Shown here: in pieces, positions 57,840-64,000 of the stretch
Numbering within the stretch: the stretch's first letter is position 1
Layout: the number at the start of each line of letters is the position of its first letter
From: Planctomycetota bacterium
GTDB taxonomy: Bacteria > Planctomycetota > B15-G4 > JADJEK01
NCBI GenBank assembly: GCA_016709145.1
Contig: JADJEK010000004.1
Coordinates: forward strand, 1-64,000
Direction of reading: 5' to 3'
DNA: 64,000 nucleotides
Made by a program: the position numbers and the translations under genes
Notes under the pieces: model-generated
Seen by the model: only the letters and a program-made list of their open reading frames with translations
Told to the model about the DNA's origin: nothing
Databases searched by the model: none

Positions 57840-58412
57840 ATGGACGCCAACACCCTCGTCGCCGAACTCACGCAACGCATGGCCGCGCTCGAACGCCGTC
57901 ACGCCCTCCTCCAGCGCGCGTTCGCGACGTGCGCGTGCGTCCTCGCCGCGACCACGCTGTTCGCGTTCACACACGCGCAGAACGCACCGACGGCACTGAA
58001 GGCGAAGAGTCTCGAGATCGTCGACGACAACGGCTTCAGCACGATCGTCATGGCGTCGAGCGCCGCCGGACCCGCGATCGGTCTCTACGTGCCGGTCGGC
58101 GGCAAGGAGCCCTCGCGTATCCCGGCCGTCGCCATCGGCGCGACAGCGGATTCGTCCGGTATCCACTTGTCCGATTCGATGGGCCGGCCGTGCCTCGAGC
58201 TGAGCGCGTCGATCGCGAACGGCGTCGAGATCGGCATGCGCGACCACGGCGGTCCGTCGCGGATTCGCATGCGGACGAGCGGCGACCGCGCGGCCAGCAT
58301 CACGCTGTCGGATTTCAAGGGCAACGATCGCGCGCTGTTGCTCGGTGGCGAGGCCCCGACCGCCCTGATCGTGAAGGACAAGGACGGCAAGCTGGTGAAG
58401 GCGTATCCCTGA
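57840..58412 (+). CDS. Conserved-looking membrane-anchored protein, unknown
   Basis: 190 residues, ATG 57840 with AGGAG 8 nt upstream. A short cytoplasmic coil (LVAELTQRMAALERRH), a signal anchor (FATCACVLAATTLFAFTHA), then about 130 extracytoplasmic residues of short beta strands with repeating pattern LEIVDDNGFSTIVM, IHLSDSMGRPCLELSA, ASITLSDFKGNDRALLL and ALIVKDKDGKLVKAY. The pattern suggests a right-handed beta-helix or stacked beta-roll. No family recognised. Confidence 0.72.
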   Translation: MDANTLVAELTQRMAALERRHALLQRAFATCACVLAATTLFAFTHAQNAPTALKAKSLEIVDDNGFSTIVMASSAAGPAIGLYVPVGGKEPSRIPAVAIGATADSSGIHLSDSMGRPCLELSASIANGVEIGMRDHGGPSRIRMRTSGDRAASITLSDFKGNDRALLLGGEAPTALIVKDKDGKLVKAYP

Positions 58413-58436
58413 TCGTCGCGCGTTCGCACCGCTGCC

Positions 58437-60431
58437 GTGACCACCGCCTCGCCGCCGACCCTTCGAGCCTCTGCAAAGACTCCGTCGCACCGCATCGGCT
58501 TGGCGGGGTTGGTGGTCGCGTGGATCGCGCTACCGATCACGACGACGATCGCGCCCCACGCCGTGCCGGCGCTCGGAGCGTTGGCCGCGATCCTGATCGC
58601 AGCTCCACTGCTGATCGAACATCTCCGCCGAGGCGCACCGCGGCGTCCGTTCGGACTCGATGAGGCCGGCCTCGCGCTGTTCTTCGGTGGCGCAGCGCTG
58701 TCGATCTGGGGACCTCAGGTCGTCGTCGATCGCTGGACGTGCATCGTTCGCCTCACGCAGCTCGTCGTGTTCGCGACGATCCACCTCGGACTCCTCGGGC
58801 ATCTGCGCCGCGACGACGGCTCGTTCGCACGAGCTGCGATGCGCATCGGCGCGCTCGCGGCGATCGTCCACGTCACGCACGCGATCATCGACTTCGCGCT
58901 CGGTGACCACGACCGACTGACGAGTCGCGCGTTCAACCCGAACTTCTTCGCGTCGTTCGTGCTGTCGTGGACGTTGGTGTTCGTGCCGAGCTGGCTGCTC
59001 TCGAAGGGCGGCATGCACAAGGTCCTGCTCGCCGCGCTCGCGCTCGCCCCGTTGCTGGTCGCGACCGGATCGAAGGCCGGCGTGATGTTCTTCGTCGCGC
59101 TGGTGCTGGTGGTGCTCGTCGGCAAGACGCGCTTGGGCTTCGTCCGCACCGGCCTGCTCGTGTGCGCGGTGACGGCCGCAGTGTTCGTCGTGCCCAATCC
59201 GCTGCGCACGCGCCTGCTCGCGAGCGACACGAATCAGGTCTACCCGCGGCGCTTCTACTACCGCGTCGCGCTCGAGAACATCGCGGAGCATCCGCTCGGC
59301 ATCGGACCGGGCATGAACAAGTTCCACTTCAGCAAGAGAGCCTTCGACGAGTCCGAACCGTCGTACCTGCATCGTCGGCGCGAGGTCGGCCTCGTGCACA
59401 ACGTGTTCCTCGGCTCCGCGCTCGAGACCGGTTGGATCGGTGGCTGCGGCGTCCTGCTGTTCGTCGTGGCCTTCCTGCGCCGCGGCGTGCGCCGCTTCCG
59501 CGAAACGAGCCCGCTGGCCATCGGTGCGTTCGCCGGCGCGACGTTGCTGTGGCTCCACGCGCAGGTCGACGGACTCTCGCAGAGCACCGTGATGATGAGC
59601 ACGCTGCTCGCGTTGGTCGCGCTCGTGCGCGCCGAATCCGAGCGGCGTGCGCCGTCGACCGGCGGTGTTCGCGCACCGCGCCTCGTGTCGGGTCTCCTGC
59701 TGCTCGTCGTCCTCGCGTTGCCCGTCCCCGGGATCGCCTCGGCGCTCGCGAGTCGACATCTGATCGCCGGCGACGCGGCGCTGGCAGCGGCGGATCCGCG
59801 CCTTGCGTTCGTCGAGTTCAGCGAGGCGAGTTCGATCACGCCGCTCGACACCGTTCCGCGCAAGCGAGCGATCGAGGCGCTGCTCTACGTCTTCGACCTC
59901 ACGCTCGATCCGATGATCGTGCAGAACCTCGGCACCCTCGCCGGCGAAGTCGCCGCTCTGAATCCCCTCGATCCCGAACCGTGGCTCGTGTCCGCGCGCG
60001 CGATCGTGACGCTCCACTTGAAGTTGAAGGTGCCGGCCGAACACAAGCTCATGGACGACGCCCAGGGCCACATGGAGAAGGCGCTCGCGATCGACCCGCT
60101 CGACGTCGAGACGCGACTGGGCCGAGCGCGGCTGCTTTCCTTCCTCGGCAGGACCGACGAAGCCATCGAGCAGGCGCGTCGAGCGATCGCGTACGAGCCG
60201 AACTACGTCGACGCGCACGTGTTCCTGTCGGATCAGCTCGAGCGGACCGGCGACTTCGACGCGGCCGCGGTCGCGCTGGCGAGCGCCATCCGCGCGTATG
60301 GTGCGTGCGTCGAGATCGCGCGCGACAGTCGATTCGGGCCCGTTCAGTTCTTCATCGACCAAGTCGGTGGTTTCGATCCCGTGGCCGCGCAGACGGACGT
60401 ACGCCGGCTCCAGAACCACGTCCGCAGATGA
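58437..60431 (+). CDS. O-antigen ligase/polymerase-like membrane protein with C-terminal TPRs
   Basis: 664 residues, GTG 58437. About 10-12 membrane spans over residues 20-440, with a Wzy_C/O-antigen-ligase-like loop at about 275-330 containing NIAEHPLGIGPGMNKF and HNVFLGSALETGWIGG, typical of WaaL/Wzy family active loops (H and R/G residues). The C-terminal 200 residues contain TPR-type helices (EKALAIDPLDVETRLGRARL, GRTDEAIEQARRAIAYEPNY). Likely glycan ligation or polymerisation at the outer face of the membrane; acceptor unknown. Confidence 0.82.
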   Translation: MTTASPPTLRASAKTPSHRIGLAGLVVAWIALPITTTIAPHAVPALGALAAILIAAPLLIEHLRRGAPRRPFGLDEAGLALFFGGAALSIWGPQVVVDRWTCIVRLTQLVVFATIHLGLLGHLRRDDGSFARAAMRIGALAAIVHVTHAIIDFALGDHDRLTSRAFNPNFFASFVLSWTLVFVPSWLLSKGGMHKVLLAALALAPLLVATGSKAGVMFFVALVLVVLVGKTRLGFVRTGLLVCAVTAAVFVVPNPLRTRLLASDTNQVYPRRFYYRVALENIAEHPLGIGPGMNKFHFSKRAFDESEPSYLHRRREVGLVHNVFLGSALETGWIGGCGVLLFVVAFLRRGVRRFRETSPLAIGAFAGATLLWLHAQVDGLSQSTVMMSTLLALVALVRAESERRAPSTGGVRAPRLVSGLLLLVVLALPVPGIASALASRHLIAGDAALAAADPRLAFVEFSEASSITPLDTVPRKRAIEALLYVFDLTLDPMIVQNLGTLAGEVAALNPLDPEPWLVSARAIVTLHLKLKVPAEHKLMDDAQGHMEKALAIDPLDVETRLGRARLLSFLGRTDEAIEQARRAIAYEPNYVDAHVFLSDQLERTGDFDAAAVALASAIRAYGACVEIARDSRFGPVQFFIDQVGGFDPVAAQTDVRRLQNHVRR

Positions 60432-60449
60432 ACCCGTGAAGGAGTTCCG

Positions 60450-61427
60450 ATGATCGCAGTCCTCGTTCTCGCGTCGTCGTTGCTGTCGGATCCGCCGACG
60501 ACGCCCGCCGCCGTCACCGTCGGCGCGCAGCACCACGTGTACACCTGGGACACGGAGTTCACGGTCGACGCCGATCGCGAACTCGGCAGCACGCACGGCG
60601 GCATCGCGTTCTTGCGCGATGGGTCCATGGTGTTCAGCACCGATGCCGACCGCTCGCTGATCGTGCTCGACGCCGAGCGCAAGACGCGACGCACGCTTTG
60701 CGACGACCTCGGCGCCGGGATCCACGACGTGAAGGTCGTGGTCGAGGACGGCGTCGAGTTCATCTGGTTCGCGCACCTCGGCAAGCACGCGACGTACAAG
60801 GTCGCGCTCGACGGCACGGTGAAACTCGAACTGCCGTGGCCCGAGGCGAGCAAGCTCTACGCTGGCGCGGGCGAATACCACCCCACCAGCGTCGCCGTCG
60901 CGCACGACGGCACCGTCTTCGTCGCGGACGGCTATGGCAAGTCGTACATCCACCGCTACGCGAAGGACGGAACCTACCTGTCCTCGTTCGGTGGCTTCGG
61001 CGACGCGCCTGGGCTGATGCGCACGTGCCACGGTCTGTGGATCGACACGCGCAACGATCCACCGACATTGCTGGTCTGCGACCGCGAGAACCACTGTCTG
61101 CAGGAGTTCGATCTCTCCGGCAAATCGCTGCGTGCGATCCGCTGTGACGTGCGCCGGCCCTGCGCGATCGACGAGAAGGACGGCGATCTCGCGATCGCGG
61201 ATCTCGAGGGCCGCGTCACGATCCTGGATCGCGACTTCGACGTGATCGCGCACATCGGCGACAACGCGAAGCCGGAGTTGCGCGCGCAGTTCGACGTGCC
61301 GAGGGAGCAGTGGAAGCCCGGCGAGTTCATGTCGCCGCACGGCATCCGTTGGGACGCCGACGGCAATCTGTACGTGATGGACTGGAACAAGACCGGCCGC
61401 GTGACGCGCCTCGTGCGCAAGCGGTGA
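60450..61427 (+). CDS. NHL-repeat beta-propeller protein
   Basis: 325 residues, ATG 60450 with AAGGAG 6 nt upstream, 18 nt after the ligase gene. Short hydrophobic N-terminus (IAVLVLASSLL, a weak signal). Six-bladed NHL-type propeller with strand motifs such as HPTSVAVAHDGTVFVADGYG, YIHRYAKDGTYLSSFGGFG, PCAIDEKDGDLAIADLEG and SPHGIRWDADGNLYVMDWNKTGRV. Similar propellers occur in peptidyl-alpha-hydroxyglycine lyases and in scaffolds, so enzyme activity is uncertain. Probably periplasmic, co-transcribed with the ligase-like gene. Confidence 0.8.
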   Translation: MIAVLVLASSLLSDPPTTPAAVTVGAQHHVYTWDTEFTVDADRELGSTHGGIAFLRDGSMVFSTDADRSLIVLDAERKTRRTLCDDLGAGIHDVKVVVEDGVEFIWFAHLGKHATYKVALDGTVKLELPWPEASKLYAGAGEYHPTSVAVAHDGTVFVADGYGKSYIHRYAKDGTYLSSFGGFGDAPGLMRTCHGLWIDTRNDPPTLLVCDRENHCLQEFDLSGKSLRAIRCDVRRPCAIDEKDGDLAIADLEGRVTILDRDFDVIAHIGDNAKPELRAQFDVPREQWKPGEFMSPHGIRWDADGNLYVMDWNKTGRVTRLVRKR

Positions 61428-61534
61428 CGGGACAGGACGGGCGCGGAGAATCCGACCGCGATCGAGAATTCGGTTCATCGGCCGGCGACGCGGCGGCGTA
61501 GCCGAAGATCGGAACGGTCGTCGGAGGACGGATC

Positions 61535-62830
61535 ATGCTCGTCGTCGCCGCGTTCCTCGCGGGAGTGCTCCTCCTCGTCGACGAGACGCATCCCGGGGAT
61601 GGGAAGCGGGTCGTCGTGACGACGGTCGACTCGGCCGGACAGCCGGTCGCGAACATCCCGATCGAATGGAGTCGGCGGACGCGATCGGTGCAGCCGCCGT
61701 CGGAGAAGGCCGAGCGCGACGCGCTGCGGAGTACGTCGACCGTCTCGGGTCCGGATGGAACCGCGACGTGGGTGCTCGCGCCGAGACGAGGGCGCGGCGC
61801 GGACGATCTCGGCTGCACGGTCTTCGCACGGCTTCCGTTTCTGACCCGCGCGTTGGAGATCCGCGGGGCGCAAGGGACGCCGGCCCGGATCGACGTGGGC
61901 GCCATCGCGTTCGCTGAACTCGACGTCCGCACCATCGATGGACGCTCCGTACGCTCCCAGGATCTGATGCTCGCGTTCGACGACGGAACGCGCGAGGAGC
62001 ACGTGGCGTCGACCGCGTTCGCGCGTGCCGGTGATCGTGTCCTCGTGCCGATCGACGACGAATGGAACGGGCGAGTGCATGTGCGCGCTGGCCTCGGCGA
62101 GGCTCGATCCCCACGCGCGCAGCTCGATCCGGGATCGCATGCGGTGCTCGTGCTGCAGCCCGCGCCGCGACTGGTCGCGACGCTGCTGTCGCCGGGCAAC
62201 GAGCCGATCCGGAACACCGACGTCGATCTCGTGCCGATCGATCCCGGCGCAAAGCTCACGTGCCTGTTCGAGGATTGGTTCGCGAAAGTGCGCAAACCGG
62301 ACGATGCGCGCGTCACGTCGATCAGGACCGATGCGGACGGCGCGATGTCGGTTGCCGTACCGTTCGACCCACGCTCGTCCCCGAACGTCGTCGATCGAAT
62401 CCGGCAACTCGATCGCTTTGCGCTGCGAATCGAGGTCCATCACCCGTTCGGCGCGTGCTGGATCGCGCGACTGCCGGTCGACGCGGCGGTGGAATCGGGC
62501 ACGACCGACCTCGGTGCGATTCGCCTCGTGCGCGACGAATGGATGGTCTGCGGGCGTGTCGTCGACGATCGCGGCGAGCCCATCGAAGGCGCGGCCATGA
62601 CGTCCAGCGAGTCCGAAGCCGTGACGATCGGGATCGGGAACAAGGGACTGCCGACTCGGGCGCGCACGCTCGATGCCGATCGCTCGCTGCCGGTGTCGGC
62701 GAACGGCGTCATTCGTTTCGCGATCCCGCGCCGTACGGCGTCGTTGACCTGCGAAGCCGACGGCTACCCGCCCGTCACGGGCGTGTACGCACACGGCGAA
62801 CACGTCGTCGTGCTGGAAAAACTGCGCTGA
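61535..62830 (+). CDS. Secreted carboxypeptidase-regulatory-like domain protein
   Basis: 431 residues, ATG 61535 with GGAGG 8 nt upstream. Signal anchor LVVAAFLAGVLLLV. Beta-sandwich units with the pattern VVVTTVDSAGQPVANIPIEWS, FAELDVRTIDGRSVRSQDL, LVATLLSPGNEPIRNTDVDL and VCGRVVDDRGEPIEGAAM. These resemble the repeats of the fusion protein at 38965 but with no sigma domain. Function unknown; probably extracellular or periplasmic binding. Confidence 0.75.
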   Translation: MLVVAAFLAGVLLLVDETHPGDGKRVVVTTVDSAGQPVANIPIEWSRRTRSVQPPSEKAERDALRSTSTVSGPDGTATWVLAPRRGRGADDLGCTVFARLPFLTRALEIRGAQGTPARIDVGAIAFAELDVRTIDGRSVRSQDLMLAFDDGTREEHVASTAFARAGDRVLVPIDDEWNGRVHVRAGLGEARSPRAQLDPGSHAVLVLQPAPRLVATLLSPGNEPIRNTDVDLVPIDPGAKLTCLFEDWFAKVRKPDDARVTSIRTDADGAMSVAVPFDPRSSPNVVDRIRQLDRFALRIEVHHPFGACWIARLPVDAAVESGTTDLGAIRLVRDEWMVCGRVVDDRGEPIEGAAMTSSESEAVTIGIGNKGLPTRARTLDADRSLPVSANGVIRFAIPRRTASLTCEADGYPPVTGVYAHGEHVVVLEKLR

Positions 62831-62910
62831 TCCGACGCGAGACTTTGGTCGCGCGACTTGCCCGGCGCACGATCGTGGGACAGGGTTCGGCGTCCCCCAC
62901 GGATGAACCC

Positions 62911-63378
62911 ATGCTCACGCGCACTTTGGCCGTCGTCACGCTGACCTTCGCGATGCTGACAGCGCCGTTGACCTCGCGCGAAATCGAGCCGGTCGGATCG
63001 TTCGACCTCGTCGGCACTGCGATCCAACGCGTGAACGGGAAGGCCGAGGCGATCTCGTTCGTCGGCTGGCTCGACTACGACATCGACGCGAAGACGTGCT
63101 CGCTCGTCATCGACGACTTCGCGTTCGACGGAACGCTGACGCAAAAGGGCACGAGCGGCGAGTGGGTCGCGGAGTTGAAGCCCGGATTCAAGCAGGCCTA
63201 CCAGGACGAGAACGCGGGCGACGTGGTCAAGGTCGTGCGCTACCGGATCACGAAGCTCGTGCTGCAAGACGGGCTCGTCAGCGGTCGCCTGTCCGCGCGC
63301 TATCGCGTGACCCACGAGGACGGGACGAAGGAGACCGTGGTGATCGAGGGCAGCTTCGGGGGGAATGAAGCGTTCTAG
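62911..63378 (+). CDS. Small secreted protein
   Basis: 155 residues, ATG 62911. Signal peptide LAVVTLTFAMLTAPLTS. The mature part is beta-rich (GWLDYDIDAKTCSLVIDDF, VVKVVRYRITKLVLQDG) with one Cys. Not recognised. It is the last gene in the plus-strand series before the repeat-rich tail of the window. Confidence 0.7.
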   Translation: MLTRTLAVVTLTFAMLTAPLTSREIEPVGSFDLVGTAIQRVNGKAEAISFVGWLDYDIDAKTCSLVIDDFAFDGTLTQKGTSGEWVAELKPGFKQAYQDENAGDVVKVVRYRITKLVLQDGLVSGRLSARYRVTHEDGTKETVVIEGSFGGNEAF

Positions 63379-63411
63379 CTCGGGCAGCGGCCTTCGGCCG
63401 GGCCGCTCGGG

Positions 63412-63636
63412 GACTTCACGCGAAGGGACGCCGTGAACAGGGGTCGGCCGCGGCCGCTCGCCTTCTCACAGGGGCGCAGGGGTGGCTTGCTGACCGCGAG
63501 ACTGACGACCCCTGTCTTCTCTTGTCCGGCTGCCTTGCTGACGGGATCTGTACAGCGGATCGCCACAGCTGCGGCGGGCTGCTGAACGGCCGCTGCGAGA
63601 GCAGGTCACGACGTCCCTTGGCGACGGAGTGGTTTC
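63412..63636 (-). repeat. Dispersed repeat, copy B (reverse orientation to copy A)
   Basis: 225-nt element homologous to 47709-47923 in inverse orientation: a 33-nt identical core at 63554-63586 with flanking similarity including the end GAAACCACTCCGTCGCC. The terminal inverted repeat is imperfect here (about two thirds of positions pair) whereas copy A pairs perfectly. Non-coding. Confidence 0.78.
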
Positions 63637-63769
63637 TGGCTGACGGGCGTGCGGCCTGAAACCGGGGAAGAGTGACGGTTCTCGCTCCGCGCCATGGTTC
63701 GGCGGAGGTTGGGCACGTTCAGCGTTTGGACGCGATCGCGCAAGTCGTGGAGCACTCGCCATGTAAAGC

Positions 63770-63829
63770 GCGTGCGATTGCCGCCGGCAATCGCACGCGG
63801 GTACCCGCGTCGGATGACCGCCGGTCATC
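63770..63829. repeat. Tandem palindromes with compensatory changes
   Basis: Palindromes at 63770-63798 (14-bp arms), 63796-63809 and 63813-63829. Two about 31-nt units resemble each other, but the core pairs differ together: GATTGCCG/CGGCAATC in the first and GATGACCG/CGGTCATC in the second. So pairing is kept while sequence changes. The rest of 63379-64000 shows no gene; a similar 20-nt stretch recurs at 63730 and 63974. Confidence 0.65.
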
Positions 63830-64000
63830 GCACGCGGTCCGCCGCTTCACCCTTGCCCCCGTCGCCCCCGGGCCCCGCGCCGCCGTCGGCGTTTTCCAGA
63901 GTCCCGTTCACGTTCACGGCCTAAAGCGCGCTTGGCGTGAGTTCGGCGGCAAACCGCACTCCAACCCTTCGACTCGATCGCGCAAGTCCATGGCCCACCG

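Noticed and set aside
58530..61478. Very long antisense open frame (about 980 codons)
   Set aside because: It lies opposite the O-antigen-ligase-like and NHL genes, is extremely Arg/His/Asp-rich and has no family signature. Long antisense frames are normal at this GC content.
63400..64000. Integron attC sites
   Set aside because: The palindromes lack RYYYAAC/GTTRRRY pairs, and no integrase or cassette structure is seen.

Overview
This is a GC-rich bacterial window with coding-dense, strongly G/C-ending genes. Gene content fits a planctomycete, possibly a marine lineage rich in secreted FG-GAP and carboxypeptidase-regulatory-like proteins. Supporting traits are a membrane-spanning ECF sigma factor fused to repeat domains, a MoxR/DUF58/Bat operon headed by a secreted HEAT-repeat protein, and a Rho with a very long disordered N-terminus. 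The assignment is inferred from gene content; no rRNA is present.

Layout. 1-2038 (minus): prs (3' end outside the window) and glmU, both carrying several frameshifts. 2360-4117: promoter, a probably abundant secreted protein and a strong terminator. 4167-4388: two long palindromic elements. 4480-11533 (minus): frameshifted patatin-like lipase, a large lipoprotein, tRNA-Gln(TTG), cinA, tatC and a membrane-anchored coiled-coil protein ending in a BRCT-like domain. 11787-15071 (plus): coaE and rho. 15114-25232 (minus): seven-gene Bat-type operon. 25464-27590 (minus): recG. 27743-33547 (plus): FGE-like protein, small membrane protein, VanZ-like protein, unknown protein and sulfatase-fold membrane enzyme. 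33603-35662 (minus): aroA overlapping a BY-kinase-like ATPase. 35829-37818 (plus): coiled-coil protein plus a MamK-like actin. 38145-38882: ECF sigma factor and tRNA-Gln(CTG). 38965-41902 (minus): ECF sigma/membrane/repeat fusion. 42005-44441: divergent KamA-family radical SAM enzyme and deoxyhypusine-synthase-like protein. 44441-47418: lipoprotein, methyltransferase and FAD amine oxidase. 47419-48091: repeat-rich spacer. 48092-53648: two ABC-2 export modules (minus) flanking an FG-GAP protein (plus). 53782-56307: GrpE-like gene (frameshifted) divergent from htpG. 56400-63378 (plus): mostly secreted or membrane proteins, including a beta-lactamase-fold/EF-hand protein and an O-antigen-ligase-like TPR protein. 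63379-64000: repeats.

Most notable: (1) an apparent two-gene cytoskeletal module, a MamK-type actin with all nucleotide-binding motifs preceded by a coiled-coil protein with an amphipathic N-terminal helix; (2) a sigma factor whose DNA/RNAP-binding regions sit on the N-terminal side of a membrane span followed by about 700 residues of beta-sandwich repeats; (3) a lysine-aminomutase-type enzyme divergently paired with a deoxyhypusine-synthase-type enzyme, which suggests polyamine or translation-factor lysine chemistry; (4) a BRCT domain tethered to the membrane.

Caveat: at least four loci (prs/glmU, patatin, sigma fusion, grpE-like) contain frameshifts. In prs/glmU about seven indels fall within about 560 bp, some mutually compensating, in genes that are normally essential. 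Consensus errors are more likely than gene decay, so product calls there rest on conceptual repair.
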